A stretch of DNA of 64,000 bases from Halorubrum trapanicum (GCF_002355655.1 NZ_AP017569.1:1054001-1118000), one strand, 5' to 3'; positions 18,120-27,552 are shown, counted from the stretch's first letter. The notes: generated by a model not told the origin, from the sequence alone. Program-made: numbers and translations.

Positions 18120-18126
18120 TTTATTT
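18120..18126 (+). promoter_or_regulatory. TATA-like box of methyltransferase gene
   Basis: TTTATTT lies 22 bp before the GTG at 18149, the spacing of a leaderless haloarchaeal promoter. This supports the downstream GTG over the one at 18080. Confidence 0.5.
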
Positions 18127-18148
18127 CCGCCCGCGACGAAGCGGGCCC

Positions 18149-18988
18149 GTGCGACGCTTTTCAGCCGAGTACCTCGAACACACCCGCCGCGGGATGTGGG
18201 AGGACGGCCGCGACGCGCTCGCTGACCTGAAGCTGGCGAGCCGCGAGCACGTCCTCGACGTCGGCTGCGGCACCGGGGAGCTGACCCGCGTGCTGGCCGC
18301 GGAGGCGGACGGGGCGGGCGAGCCGGACGCGAACGTGATCGGCGTCGACGCCGACCCGGAGCTCCTCTCGGTCGCTCGTGAAGCTGAACGGGGGACGGAC
18401 GCCGGCGCGCGGATCGATTACCTCGCGGGCGACGCGACGCGGCTCCCGGTCGGCGACGACGCGGTCGACCTCGCGGTCTGTCAGGCCCTGCTGATCAACC
18501 TCCCGGACCCGGCCGCAGCGGTCCGCGACCTCGCCCGCGTTTCTTCGGACCTCATCGCAGCTGTCGAGCCGGACAACGCCGACGTGCGGGTGGCCTCGAC
18601 GGTCGACGCGGAAGAGCGGCTGGAGCGCGAGGCCCGTGAGGCGTACGTCGACGGGGTGGATACCGACGTCGCGCTCGGCGACCGCGTGCGCGAGGCGTTC
18701 GACGCGGCCGGGCTGGTCGACGTGCGGACGCGGCGGTACGTCCACGAGAAGCGGACGGAGCCGCCGTACGCGGAGGCCGCGCTGCGGTCGGCGGCGCGGA
18801 AGGCCTCCGGCGCGGGGCTGGCCGACCATCGGGAGGAGCTGGTGGCGGCGACCTCGGAGGCGGCCTACGACGACCTCCGCGGGCGCTGGCGCGAGATGGG
18901 TCGGGAGGTTGCGGCGGCGATCGACGGCGGCGAGTACGAGCGCGTCGAGTACGTCCCCTTCGACGTGACCGTCGGGCGAGTGAAGTGA
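18149..18988 (+). CDS. class I SAM-dependent methyltransferase
   Basis: A 279-residue methyltransferase starting from GTG with VRRFSAEYLEHTRRGMWEDG, an opening typical of a haloarchaeal family. Motif I is VLDVGCGTGELTR, the acidic residue of motif II lies in VIGVDADPE, and DYLAGDATRLPVGDDAVDLA covers motifs III-IV. No substrate domain is recognisable, so small molecule or protein methylation cannot be told apart. An in-frame GTG at 18080 overlapping the previous stop would add 23 unconserved-looking residues. Confidence 0.85.
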   Translation: MRRFSAEYLEHTRRGMWEDGRDALADLKLASREHVLDVGCGTGELTRVLAAEADGAGEPDANVIGVDADPELLSVAREAERGTDAGARIDYLAGDATRLPVGDDAVDLAVCQALLINLPDPAAAVRDLARVSSDLIAAVEPDNADVRVASTVDAEERLEREAREAYVDGVDTDVALGDRVREAFDAAGLVDVRTRRYVHEKRTEPPYAEAALRSAARKASGAGLADHREELVAATSEAAYDDLRGRWREMGREVAAAIDGGEYERVEYVPFDVTVGRVK

Positions 18989-19024
18989 GATGTTGGATCT
19001 GAATCGGTGCGTCGGCGTGGTTGT

Positions 19025-19353
19025 TTATAAATAGCGAGCGGTAGCGTCGGCAGCGTCGGAGACAGTTTATAAACGGTTGACGGCGCTGCGGCGAACGCCT
19101 CCAAAGCCCCAGCCGCGAGGGCTCGGTGCGCTCGCTGCGCTCCTCAGTCGCTCGTTTCACTCGCTCCTTGCGGTGCTTGCGTCGCGCGCCTTCGCCCTCG
19201 CGGCTGCCCCTTTGAGTCCCGCCCAACCGCGACCGCACCTCACGCCTCCCCAGCCTCGTCGCTGGTCCTCCGCTACGCTCCGGACCAGCGACTCCCTCGC
19301 GCGTGCCGTCTCGCGGTCGCCGGGAGCGACCGCTCGCGGGCACGCGCCACCGC
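19025..19353 (-). repeat. structured dispersed element, copy A (core 19101-19353, tail toward 19025)
   Basis: This fills the convergent gap between the methyltransferase and the gene at 19388. Read on the minus strand, the core begins GGTGGCGCGTGCC, has outer helix GCGCGTGC/GCACGCGC, an inner stem CGGTCG/CGACCG, a stem GTCGCTGGTCC/GGACCAGCGAC, the box GGACTCAAAGGGGCAGCC, and a long helix GCCGCGAGGGC/GCCCTCGCGGC enclosing GCAAGCACCGCAAGGAGCGA. The tail has two degenerate units ending in TTTATAA. The same architecture with different stem sequences occurs at 23792, 26324, 30882 and 53448. Confidence 0.85.
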
Positions 19354-19387
19354 AGTCATTTATAAATGGCGGCGCGGCGCGTCCGAG

Positions 19388-20032
19388 TCACACCATGTCG
19401 CCGCGCACGGACGCGCCCTCCTGCTCGGCGCGCCGTTGTTTGAGGACCTCCGCGGCCTCGTTCGCCGCGTCCTCGTCCGCGCCGAGCATCCCGAGCGCGG
19501 CGGGCAGCGTCGGCATCGCGAGCGAGGCCTCGCGGAGGCGCTGGAACGCCTCGTCGTCGCGCTCGCCGTCGACCCAGAGGCAGACGCCGCGGGGGTCGAG
19601 CACCTCCTCGTAGGCGTCGCGGGCGAGCGCCCCCTTCAGGCGCTGGCGGACGTTGTCCTCGAAGCCGGCGTTACAGACCTCCAGATGGATCGGCTCGTCG
19701 TCCTCAACGAGTTCGGCGGCGAGGCACTTCTCGGGCGCCGCGTACCCGTTGTCGCTCGTTCGCACGCGGTCCGGGTGCGCCTCGGCCCACGCGGCGTCGA
19801 CCGTGGTACCGACGCCCTTCACCCCGTACTCGGCCTCGAAGTCGGCGGCCGCGTCGGCGTCGCCGCCCATGATCACGTCCTTCGTGAGGTAGACGTCGAG
19901 CCGGTCGACCGGGTCGAGCCCGAGCGCGACGTCGCCGAACGCCCACACCTCGCGGACGGGCACCGGCATCGGCTCGCTCGCGACGCGGTCGACGAGCGTC
20001 TCCAGGCGGTCGACGGCCCGTTCGCGTTCCAT
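19388..20032 (-). CDS. conserved haloarchaeal protein of unknown function
   Basis: A 214-residue soluble acidic protein starting MERERAVDRLETLVDRVASE. Visible blocks are VREVWAFGDVALGLDPVDRLDVYLTKDV, a beta-rich nucleotidyltransferase-like opening without clear catalytic residues, and DEPIHLEVCNAGFEDNVRQR. The C-terminus is helical (AANEAAEVLKQRRAEQEG). I believe this belongs to a haloarchaeal DUF family, but I cannot assign a reaction. It converges with the methyltransferase across the repeat element and lies downstream of PolX on the same strand. Confidence 0.75.
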   Translation of the reverse strand: MERERAVDRLETLVDRVASEPMPVPVREVWAFGDVALGLDPVDRLDVYLTKDVIMGGDADAAADFEAEYGVKGVGTTVDAAWAEAHPDRVRTSDNGYAAPEKCLAAELVEDDEPIHLEVCNAGFEDNVRQRLKGALARDAYEEVLDPRGVCLWVDGERDDEAFQRLREASLAMPTLPAALGMLGADEDAANEAAEVLKQRRAEQEGASVRGDMV

Positions 20033-20111
20033 TGGCGAGGCGTAGGCGACGGGCGGGCAAACCGGTTACGCTCGGGCGACCGAGGTCCGGCGGCCGAGGC
20101 CGGTCCGCCAC

Positions 20112-21914
20112 CTACAGGATGAACGACCGGAGGCCGTTGAGCGAGCGCGCGTTGAGCACGTTCGACGTCTCGGCCCAGCCCCGCCGGGCCGTGTGAACCC
20201 CGTACCGGGCGTTATCGAGCTCTCGCGGGGCGTGCGCGTCGGTGTTGACGGCGATCGTCGCCCCCGCTTCGATCGCAGCCCGGACGAACTCGCCGTCGGC
20301 GTCGAGCCGCGCGGGATTCGCGTTCACCTCGACCGCGGTCCCGTTCGCGGCGGCGGCCTCGGCGACCGCCTCCACGTCCGGGTCGAGCCCCGGCCGCTCG
20401 TTGATGAGGCGGCCGGTCGGGTGGCCCAGCACGTCGACGTGCGGGTGTTCGACCGCGCTGACCAGCCGCTCGGTGGCCGCGTCGCGGTCCTGGCCGAGCG
20501 CGGCGTGGGGCGACGCGACGACGAGGTCGAGCGCCGCGAGCGTCTCGTCGTCGGTCGCGAGGCCGCCGTCGGCGCCGATGTTGGCCTCGATCCCGTGGAG
20601 GATCGGGATCTCGACCTCGTCGCGCGCCTCGGCTATCGCCGCGGCCTGCTCCTCGATGTCGGACTCGTCGAGGCCGACCCCGCCGACCATCCCCGGCCCG
20701 GTCGCGTGGTCGGTGACGACGTGGTAGTCGTAGCCGCGCTCCGCGGCCGCCCGGGCCATCTCGACGACGGAGAAGGAGCCGTCGGACCAGTCGGTGTGCG
20801 TGTGGAGGTCGCCGCGGAGGTCGCCCTCGCCGACGAGGAGCGGGAGCCGGTCCTCGGCGGCCGCCTCGACCTCGCCGCGGTCCTCGCGCAGTTCGGGCGG
20901 GACCGGCTCCATGTCGAGCGCGCGGTACACCTCGGCCTCGTCCTCGCCGGCGACGCGCTCGCCGGCGCGAGTGGCGTCCGGCTCCTCCGCGTCGCCGGCG
21001 GCCGGACCGTCGTCGCCGTCCGAGCCGCCGTCGCCCTCCTCGTCGAGGTCGCTCACGTCGAAGAGCCCGTACTCGTTCAGCTTGAGCCCGCGGTCGATCG
21101 CCCGGTTGCGGACGGCGACGTTGTGGGCCCGCGAGCCGGTGAAGTACTGGAGCGCGGCGCCGAACTCGTCGGGGTCGACGATCCGGAGGTCGACGCGGGT
21201 GCCGTCGGCGCGGACGCTCGCCTTCCCGGTGCCCGCCTCGATCGTCGCGTCCGCGGCGTCCCAGTCGGTGAACGCCTCAACGATCGGCTCGCGCGCCTCG
21301 CTGGCGACGAGCAGGTCGACGTCGCCGATCGTGGGTTTCCACCGCCGGATCGACCCGCACACCTCGGCGGACTCGACGGGGTCGAGCGCGGCGAGGTACG
21401 CGAGCGCGTCGTCCGCGAGCGGCCGGGCGTCGCCGAGGCGGGTGCGCTCGCGGGCCTCTCGGGCGAACGGAATGTTGTCGAGGATGTTCTGTTCGGTCTT
21501 CGCGCCGAAGCCCGACACCTCCCGAATCTCGCCCGCCTCCGCGGCGGCCTCCAGCTCGTCGAGGTCGGAGACCCCGAGCGCGTCGTACAGCGACCCGACC
21601 GTCTTCGGGCCGACGCCCTCCACCGCGGTCAGCCCCGCCATGTCGACCGGGAGTTCCTCGCGCAGCTCGGTCAGCTCCTCGATCTCCCCGGTCTCCACGT
21701 ACTCGACGATCTTCGCGGCGATGGCGTCGCCGACGCGGTCGATCTCGGCGACCGCGTCCTCGCCGTCGGCCGCGAGCCCCTCGATCGGCGCGGGGTGGTC
21801 GCGGACGTTCTCGGCCGCCCGTCGGTAGGCGGTCGGCTTGTACTCGACGCCCGTCGCCTCGAGGAGGTCGGCGAACTCCTCCAGCCGCGTCGCGACCTCG
21901 TCGTTCCGGCTCAT
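20112..21914 (-). CDS. polX: DNA polymerase X family protein with PHP domain
   Basis: A 600-residue PolX. An N-terminal 8-kDa-type domain with helix-hairpin-helix motifs (AVEGVGPKTVGSLYDALG, VSGFGAKTEQNILDNI) precedes the polymerase palm with the catalytic aspartates in TIGDVDLLV and the third in RVDLRIVD. A low-complexity acidic insert follows (residues about 290-325, GGSDGDDGPAAGD). The C-terminal PHP domain carries LHTHTDWSDGS, VVTDHATG and AVNTDAHAP metal ligands, implying 3'-5' exonuclease or phosphatase activity. Such enzymes do gap filling in repair. ATG 21914 begins the conserved MSRNDEVATRLEEFADLLE; the frame is open upstream but not conserved-looking. Confidence 0.93.
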   Translation of the reverse strand: MSRNDEVATRLEEFADLLEATGVEYKPTAYRRAAENVRDHPAPIEGLAADGEDAVAEIDRVGDAIAAKIVEYVETGEIEELTELREELPVDMAGLTAVEGVGPKTVGSLYDALGVSDLDELEAAAEAGEIREVSGFGAKTEQNILDNIPFAREARERTRLGDARPLADDALAYLAALDPVESAEVCGSIRRWKPTIGDVDLLVASEAREPIVEAFTDWDAADATIEAGTGKASVRADGTRVDLRIVDPDEFGAALQYFTGSRAHNVAVRNRAIDRGLKLNEYGLFDVSDLDEEGDGGSDGDDGPAAGDAEEPDATRAGERVAGEDEAEVYRALDMEPVPPELREDRGEVEAAAEDRLPLLVGEGDLRGDLHTHTDWSDGSFSVVEMARAAAERGYDYHVVTDHATGPGMVGGVGLDESDIEEQAAAIAEARDEVEIPILHGIEANIGADGGLATDDETLAALDLVVASPHAALGQDRDAATERLVSAVEHPHVDVLGHPTGRLINERPGLDPDVEAVAEAAAANGTAVEVNANPARLDADGEFVRAAIEAGATIAVNTDAHAPRELDNARYGVHTARRGWAETSNVLNARSLNGLRSFIL

Positions 21915-22022
21915 GACGCGACCGTTCGACGGCGCGGCACTTATACCGCCGGCCGAACGCCCGACGGCCGGCGCGCGGCGACCCGCCGGTCGCTTATGCC
22001 GTCGGCGGCCGAACCCCGTACC

Positions 22023-22442
22023 ATGTCGATCGACGACGCCGACGGCGAGCCCGGGGACCGAAACGTGTTCGGCGGCGAACTCGCGCCCTGCGGCGGCGAG
22101 CCGACGACCGGCTACCTCCGCGACGGGCGCTGCCGCGACGTCGACGGCGACGTCGGCGAGCACACGCTCTGTGCGGTCGTGACGGCCGATTTCCTGCGGT
22201 ACAGCCGGGACCGGGGCAACGACCTGATAACCCCCCGCCCCGAGTTCGACTTCCCCGGGCTGGAGCCGGGCGACCGCTGGTGCCTCTGCGTCGGCCGGTG
22301 GGTCGAGGCGGCCGAGGCGGGCGCCGCGCCGCCGGTCGTCCTCGAAGCGACGAACGAGTCCGTGTTGCGGGCCGTCGACGCCGACCGCCTCCGAGAGCAC
22401 GAGTTCGACCCCGAGACGTTCGAGCCCGGGAGCCTCGACTGA
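22023..22442 (+). CDS. DUF2237 family protein
   Basis: A 139-residue soluble protein that matches the DUF2237 pattern: RNVFGGELAPCGGEPTTGYLRDG, then HTLCAVVTADFLRYSRDRGNDL and PGLEPGDRWCLCVGRW, ending with APPVVLEATNESVL. The family is widespread in bacteria and haloarchaea and has no established activity; three or four conserved cysteines suggest metal binding. The gene is divergent from PolX with a 108-bp gap, and ATG 22023 is the first start giving the conserved block. Confidence 0.87.
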   Translation: MSIDDADGEPGDRNVFGGELAPCGGEPTTGYLRDGRCRDVDGDVGEHTLCAVVTADFLRYSRDRGNDLITPRPEFDFPGLEPGDRWCLCVGRWVEAAEAGAAPPVVLEATNESVLRAVDADRLREHEFDPETFEPGSLD

Positions 22443-22473
22443 GCGCCGGCGCCGCGGGAGGGCCGCCGACCCG

Positions 22474-23700
22474 TTACTCCGTCAGCCAGAGCCCGGCGGC
22501 GACGACCGCCGCCAGCCCCATCGAGCCGGCGAGCAGCGCGAACGCCGGCCGGAAGCCGACCGCATCGGCGACGATGCCGACCGCGCTCGGCGCGAGCGCG
22601 CCGGCGCCCATGAGCAGCGTCCGGACGACGCCGAGCCCGCCGCCCGCGAGGCGCTCGGGGAGCAGCTCCATCAGGTAGGCGCTGCGCACCGGCTGGAACC
22701 CGTGCGAGCCGAGGCCGAAGAGTGCGACGACGACCGCGGCCGCGACGGCGCCGAGCCCGAGGCTCGGGAGCGAGACGAGCGCGACGAGCGCCGCGGCCGC
22801 CAGCCCGAGCGTGCCGACCATCACGGGGAACCGCCCGACGCGGTCCGAGAGGTCGCCGGTGACCAGCTGGACGAACGTCACCGCGAACACGAGCGAGTAG
22901 AGGAGGTTCGCGGTCGACGTGGCGAGGTCGGCGGCCTCCGAGAGGTACAGCGGGAGGAACGCGACGAGCCCGTTGTGCGCGAACGAGAACCCGACGGCCA
23001 CCAGCACGAACGCCGAGAACCGGGGGTTCCGGAACAGCCGGAGGTACTCGCGCGTGTCGGGGTCGGGCCCGTCCCCCTCGGTCGAGCCGGCCGCCGCGGG
23101 CGAGCCGGAGAGCCGGACCGCGGTCGCGGCCGCGAGGCCGACCGCGAGGACGCCGGTGAGGAGGAACGGGGCGCGCCAGTCGGCGCCGGGCAACCGGGCG
23201 AGGACGGCCGCGAGCGCGGGCGGTGCGGAGAGGACGGCGACGACGACCGCGGGTGCTGCGACGCCGCCCATCGCGCCGAGCGTGTCGTGCGCGCCGAGCA
23301 TCCGCCCGGTGCGGGCGGGGTAGACGCGGGCGATCAGCCGCACCGAGACGGTCTTGTGGACGCCGGTGCCGGCCCCGATGACGAGCATCGCGGCGACTAA
23401 CGCGGCGAAGGGCGCGTCGAAGACGACCGCGAGCGACCCCGCGCCGGCGACGAGCGCGCCCGCGACGATCACCCGGACCGGACCGAGCCGGTCCGCGACC
23501 GCGCCGCTCGGGAACTGGAGGAGGGCGTACACGAGCATGAAGCCGGTGAAGGCGGTCCCGACGGTGGCGTTGCTCACGCCGTAAGCGCCCTGTATCGACT
23601 CGAACAGCGGCGGGAAGAGGTACCGGACGAACTTCCCGAGGAACCAGACGAGCGAGACGAGGACCAAGGCGTCGTACTCGCCGATCCGGTCTCGGGTCAT
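22474..23700 (-). CDS. MFS transporter
   Basis: A 408-residue major facilitator with 12 predicted hydrophobic segments. The loop 2-3 motif is read in LLQFPSGAVADRLGPVRV (G-x3-D-R-x-G), and its internal repeat occurs as LVTGDLSDRVGRFPVM in the second half. The central cytoplasmic loop (SPAAAGSTEGDGPDPDTREY) is acidic. The substrate cannot be predicted; drug or metabolite efflux is usual for this branch. The gene is monocistronic, and its promoter region abuts dispersed element copy B. Confidence 0.87.
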   Translation of the reverse strand: MTRDRIGEYDALVLVSLVWFLGKFVRYLFPPLFESIQGAYGVSNATVGTAFTGFMLVYALLQFPSGAVADRLGPVRVIVAGALVAGAGSLAVVFDAPFAALVAAMLVIGAGTGVHKTVSVRLIARVYPARTGRMLGAHDTLGAMGGVAAPAVVVAVLSAPPALAAVLARLPGADWRAPFLLTGVLAVGLAAATAVRLSGSPAAAGSTEGDGPDPDTREYLRLFRNPRFSAFVLVAVGFSFAHNGLVAFLPLYLSEAADLATSTANLLYSLVFAVTFVQLVTGDLSDRVGRFPVMVGTLGLAAAALVALVSLPSLGLGAVAAAVVVALFGLGSHGFQPVRSAYLMELLPERLAGGGLGVVRTLLMGAGALAPSAVGIVADAVGFRPAFALLAGSMGLAAVVAAGLWLTE

Positions 23701-23791
23701 CGCCGGAGCGTAGCCCGGTCACCCGTATAAAGGGCCTGAAGCGCTCTGCGGCTGCCGGTAAGGACCGATCTGGTCATCTCCGTTGTTCCGC

Positions 23792-24245
23792 GGTGGCGCG
23801 TGCCGACGAGCGGCCGACAGGCCGCGAGTCGCACGCGCGAGGTCGCCGGCGCTACGCGCCGGCTGCCAGAGGGACCTTCGGTCCCTCGCTGGAGTCAGCC
23901 GGCCGGAGCGAAGCGGAGGCCGGCTGACGAGGCTGGGGAGGCGTGAGGTGCGGTCGCGGTGCTGTGCGGGGCGGGACTCAAAGGGGCAGCCGCGAGGCGG
24001 GCGCAGACGACGTAAGCACCGCAGCGAGTGAGCGGAGCGAACGAGCGAGGAGCGCAACGAGTGTGCGCCCTCCTCGCGGCTGGGGATTTGTAGACGTCCT
24101 CCGCCGATCTGCCAGCAACCGTTTATAAGCGAGCGGCCGGGAAGTTGGAGAGATTCACTGCCGCCGCGACCGCGACGATTTATAAACAACCGGCTGAACT
24201 TCGTGCTTGAGCACCACCGGCACCGCGCAGTGATTTATAAATACA
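23792..24245 (+). repeat. structured dispersed element, copy B (core to 24090, tail to 24245)
   Basis: Core on the plus strand: GCGCGTGC/GCACGCGC around GGCC/GGCC, an extra hairpin CGCCGGCG-CTA-CGCGCCGGC, an extra GAGGGACC/GGTCCCTC, the variable stem GTCAGCCGGCC/GGCCGGCTGAC, the box GGGACTCAAAGGGGCAGCC, and the long helix GGGCGCA/TGCGCCC within GCCGCGAGG/CCTCGCGGC. The tail has units starting at 24077, 24134 and 24191, exactly 57 bp apart, each ending in TTTATAA plus about 5 nt. It fills most of the 683-bp gap 23701-24383. Confidence 0.88.
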
Positions 24246-24273
24246 CAATCTGTTTGCTGATGAGACACTGTTT

Positions 24274-24290
24274 GGCTCCGTTGAATTCCC
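24274..24290 (+). repeat. solo IS-end-like repeat, copy 3
   Basis: GGCTCCGTTGAATTCCC, related to the copies at 11087 and 11525. It lies between the tail of element copy B and the next gene. No transposase is near. Confidence 0.3.
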
Positions 24291-24383
24291 TCTTTTCGTG
24301 TGTTCCTCGTCGGATTCGCTCAGTACGGGAGATCCACACGCCGACGGACCGTGGACCTGCCTAGTGGTAAGAACGACCGTCCG

Positions 24384-24686
24384 TCACCCGATGACGTACT
24401 CCGGGGCGAGGAACAGAATGGCGAGAAAACAGGCCAATACGAGGACGGCCGTGAGGCGCAGTAGACCGGCCGCCTGTCGTCGGGTTTTCGGAAGCGATTC
24501 GGCAATTCCGGACAGCGCGGTTCCGACGATAAAGAACAGTACCCACGGGACTACCGCTTCAGCCTCGCCGACGCTCCATGTATACACGAATAGACACAGG
24601 TAGCAGACCGACGCCCCGAACTGGACGAGTGAGACGGGCCGGCCCTGTGGCTCGTTGAACAGAACCTCGCTGACATAGGGGACCAT
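24384..24686 (-). CDS. small membrane protein, about three helices
   Basis: A 100-residue protein, MVPYVSEVLFNEPQGRPVSL at the start, with hydrophobic segments at about residues 22-36, 45-60 and 77-96 and a basic cytoplasmic loop (SLPKTRRQAAG). Its base composition is somewhat more AT-rich than in neighbouring genes. It is a single gene between SRP54 and element copy B. Family not recognised; the hydrophobic periodicity and tryptophans argue it is real. Confidence 0.55.
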   Translation of the reverse strand: MVPYVSEVLFNEPQGRPVSLVQFGASVCYLCLFVYTWSVGEAEAVVPWVLFFIVGTALSGIAESLPKTRRQAAGLLRLTAVLVLACFLAILFLAPEYVIG

Positions 24687-24831
24687 AGCCGATGTGTTCC
24701 CGCTATCGATACTAAATGATGGCCCACTGTGATTCCAGTGGAACGTCGTCTCCCCTGCTACGCGGTTCTTACCGACCGGCCATCTCGGGCAAGAATCCGT
24801 CTGAAGGGCGGGATTTCGACGGAGTTACTAC

Positions 24832-26223
24832 TTAAAACGGCCCCTTGCCGCCGCCCATCATGTCGCCGAGGCCGCCGCCCTCGCCGCCCATCTTCTTCAT
24901 CATGCGCTGCATGTCGCCCTCGCCCATCCCCTGGAACTGGCCGATCGTCTCCTCCATCATCGAGTGCTGCTCTAAGAGCTGGCGGACCGTCTCCTCGTCG
25001 GTACCGGAGCCGCGGGCGATCCGCTCCGTGCGCGACTGGCCGACGACGCGGGGGTTCTCCAGCTCCTCCTCGGTCATCGAGTCCATGATGCGCTCGAAGC
25101 GGCGCATCCGGTCTTGGGTGACGTCCATCGCGTCGTCGGGCAGCTCGTCCATCATCCCGCCGCCGAGCCCGGGGATCATGTCCATCACCTGGTCGAGCGG
25201 CCCCATCTTGTTCATCGCGTCCATCTGCCGCTTCATGTCCTTCAGGGTGAACTCCCCCTGAAGCATGTCCTCCGGATCCCAGTCTTCGTCCTCCTCCTGG
25301 GTCTCCTGCATCGCGCGCTCGACGCGCTCGGAGAGCTGCTTGAGGTCGCCCATCCCGAGCAGCCGGGAGATGAACCCCGAGGGCTCGAACCGCTCGATGT
25401 CCTGAACGGTCTCGCCGGTCCCGAGGAAGGCGATCGAGGAGTCGGTCTCGTTGACCGCGGTCAGCGCGCCCCCGCCCTTCGCGGTCCCGTCGAGCTTGGT
25501 GATCACGACGCCCTCGATGCCGATCGACTCCTCGAACTGCCGGGCCTGCTCCTTGGCGCCCTGGCCGATCGCGGCGTCGAGGACGAGCAGCGAGCGGTCG
25601 GGGTCGACGACGCCCTCGATCTCTTCGATCTCGGCGATGAGGTCGTCTTCGAGCGCGTGGCGCCCGGCCGTGTCGACGATGTGGACGTCGGCGTCTTCGG
25701 TCGCTTCGAGCCCGTCGCGGGCGATCTGGACCGGGTCGTCGGCGTCGGGGTCGCCGTAGAAGTCGACTTCGGCGCGCTCGGACATCTGCTTCGCCTGATC
25801 GTACGCGCCGGGGCGGAAGGTGTCGGTCTGGATGACGGCGGGGCGGAGCCCCTTCTTCGAGAACCACCAGGCCATCTTCGCCGCGGAGGTGGTCTTCCCC
25901 GACCCTTGGAGGCCGGCGAGGAGGATCGTCTGGTTCTCCAGCGGGAGCTCGGTGGAGTCGCCGACCAGCTCGACCATCTCCTCGTAGACGATCTTGAGGA
26001 CGTGGTCCTTCGCGGTGGTGCCGCCCGGCGGCTCCTCTTCGAGCGCGCGAGACTTGATCGAGTCCGACAGCTCCATCACGAGGGAGACGTCGACGTCGGC
26101 GGAGAGGAGGGAGCGCTGGATCTCCTTGACGATCTCCTCGACGTCGCTCTCGGAGAGTCGGGACTTCCCCTGGAGCTTGTCGAGGCTGCTCCGCAGGGAC
26201 GTGCCGAGGTCGTCGAGTACCAT
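24832..26223 (-). CDS. ffh: signal recognition particle protein SRP54 (Ffh)
   Basis: A 463-residue SRP54 GTPase that binds 7S RNA and signal peptides and docks on FtsY. The N domain ([20 protein letters not shown]) leads to the G domain: G1 [20 protein letters not shown]3 DTAGRH, G4 [10 protein letters not shown], and GTGE. The C-terminal M domain is methionine-rich ([20 protein letters not shown]) for signal-peptide binding. Length and domain order are standard for archaea. The 3' end lies 145 bp from the small membrane-protein gene, and the 5' side faces the tail of element copy C, whose last TTTATAA box is about 100 bp upstream of ATG 26223. Confidence 0.97.
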   Translation of the reverse strand: MVLDDLGTSLRSSLDKLQGKSRLSESDVEEIVKEIQRSLLSADVDVSLVMELSDSIKSRALEEEPPGGTTAKDHVLKIVYEEMVELVGDSTELPLENQTILLAGLQGSGKTTSAAKMAWWFSKKGLRPAVIQTDTFRPGAYDQAKQMSERAEVDFYGDPDADDPVQIARDGLEATEDADVHIVDTAGRHALEDDLIAEIEEIEGVVDPDRSLLVLDAAIGQGAKEQARQFEESIGIEGVVITKLDGTAKGGGALTAVNETDSSIAFLGTGETVQDIERFEPSGFISRLLGMGDLKQLSERVERAMQETQEEDEDWDPEDMLQGEFTLKDMKRQMDAMNKMGPLDQVMDMIPGLGGGMMDELPDDAMDVTQDRMRRFERIMDSMTEEELENPRVVGQSRTERIARGSGTDEETVRQLLEQHSMMEETIGQFQGMGEGDMQRMMKKMGGEGGGLGDMMGGGKGPF

Positions 26224-26323
26224 TTGCCGGAGCTAGGCGGGCGACGCGGTAAAGCTTTGTTCGTCGGCGGTGGCGGGATACGTTTCGAGAGTGTAGTCAG
26301 TGGGGAGTGCGTTCCTCACCCTC

Positions 26324-26693
26324 GTCGCTCGCTTATAAATGGCTGCTGCTGGATCGACGGAGAATGCCTCTAAAGCCCCAGCCGCTCGCTTATAAATGGT
26401 CGAGTGCGGATCGGCGGTGAACACCGCCAAAGCCCCAGCCGCGAGGTGGGCGCACGTTCGCTGCGCTCCTCGGTCGCTCACTTCGTTCGCTCCCTGCGGT
26501 GCTTACGTCGCCTGCGCCCGCCTCGCGACTGCCCCTTTGAGTCCCAACCCCGCCCCGCACAGCAACCGCACCTCACGCCTCCCCAGCCTCGTCGGGCGCA
26601 TCCTTCAGGCTCCCTTCGGTCGCCCTCGGAGCGCCCGACTCCCTCGCGCGTGCGACTCGCGCCCTGCGGGCGCTCGTCGGCACGCGCCACCGC
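26324..26693 (-). repeat. structured dispersed element, copy C (core 26427-26693, tail toward 26324)
   Basis: Read on the minus strand: GCGCGTGC/GCACGCGC around GCGCCC/GGGCGC, the stem GTCGGGCGC/GCGCCCGAC with a long hairpin loop, the box GGGACTCAAAGGGGCAGTC, and a long helix with GGGCGCA/TGCGCCC. Tail units start on the minus strand at 26441 and 26384, and the next boundary is at 26327, exactly 57 bp apart, each with TTTATAAGCGAG. It accounts for most of the 530-bp gap between SRP54 and the DICT gene. The tail points toward the SRP54 start codon. Confidence 0.88.
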
Positions 26694-26753
26694 GGAATGA
26701 TCATAAATCAAAGTCGGTCCCTCAATCCGACGAGTTTCCGCTATCCGTCCGCC

Positions 26754-27521
26754 TCAGACCTCCTCCGCGATGTACCGCTCGATCCGCGTCACGAGCTCCG
26801 GGCGGAACGTCCAGAAGCCGTCCCAGACGTTCGGCTCGTCTTCGAGCGCGAGCAGCGCGACGTGGTCGCCGTCGCCGCCGTCCGGCGGCGTGAACACGAC
26901 GAACCACGACCGCTGATACGGGTAGGAGGTCCCGGTGTGGACGGTGATCGGGAGCCCCGAGAGCGAGTCAGCGTCCCCGACGCCGTACACGTGGACGTCG
27001 ACGCCGGTCCCGGCGACGCGCTCGTACACCTCCCGGGTACCGCGCTCGTCGTCGATCCGCGAGAGCCGCTGGAAGGAGGCCCGAAGCGTGCCGTCCCCGC
27101 GTTCGGCCGCGATCCGCTCTATCACCCGCGAGATGATGATGAGGAGGAGTTTTTCCTTGTTCGAGGTGGGGTAGCCGCGGACCCGAAACGGCACCTCGTC
27201 GAGTCCCTCGAACACGGCCGGGAGCGCGACCTCGTCGAGGTCGATCCCGCCGGTCTTGTACAGGTCGGAGTTGATGAGCAGCACCGATTCGAGCAGCTCG
27301 TCGAGGGTCGAGCGCGCGACGATCGACCCGTCCTCGACGAGCGCGACCACGTCGTCGTCCGCCCCGGAGTCGGCCCCGGCCTCGCTGATCGAGACGGGCT
27401 GGCCGTCGAGCAGCGAGTCGAGCAGGTTCCGGACCGGGTCCGGCGACGACCGGTTCAGGAGGACGAGATGCCGGTCCGGCGTTTCGAGCTCGTCGAAGAA
27501 CGAACGGAGCGATTCGGCCAT
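26754..27521 (-). CDS. DICT sensory domain-containing protein
   Basis: A 255-residue acidic protein. Residues about 1-130 match the DICT domain: LRSFFDELETPDRHLVLLNR near the start, a regulatory loop, then LLINSDLYKTGGIDLDEVAL and PFRVRGYPTSNKEKLLLI. DICT domains are small ligand or signal sensors linked in bacteria and archaea to light and nucleotide second-messenger systems. The C-terminal part (GTSYPYQRSWFVVFTPPDGG) is typical of the haloarchaeal stand-alone form, with no output domain. ATG 27521 starts the conserved MAESLRSFFDEL; 30 unconserved residues could precede it. Confidence 0.85.
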   Translation of the reverse strand: MAESLRSFFDELETPDRHLVLLNRSSPDPVRNLLDSLLDGQPVSISEAGADSGADDDVVALVEDGSIVARSTLDELLESVLLINSDLYKTGGIDLDEVALPAVFEGLDEVPFRVRGYPTSNKEKLLLIIISRVIERIAAERGDGTLRASFQRLSRIDDERGTREVYERVAGTGVDVHVYGVGDADSLSGLPITVHTGTSYPYQRSWFVVFTPPDGGDGDHVALLALEDEPNVWDGFWTFRPELVTRIERYIAEEV

Positions 27522-27552
27522 ACCGCTATTCCGGCCGACCGAAACAAAGTCC

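Noticed and set aside
20193-22442. 750-codon plus-strand frame through PolX
   Set aside because: Only its last 140 codons (22023-22442, DUF2237) are real; the rest is the shadow of PolX.
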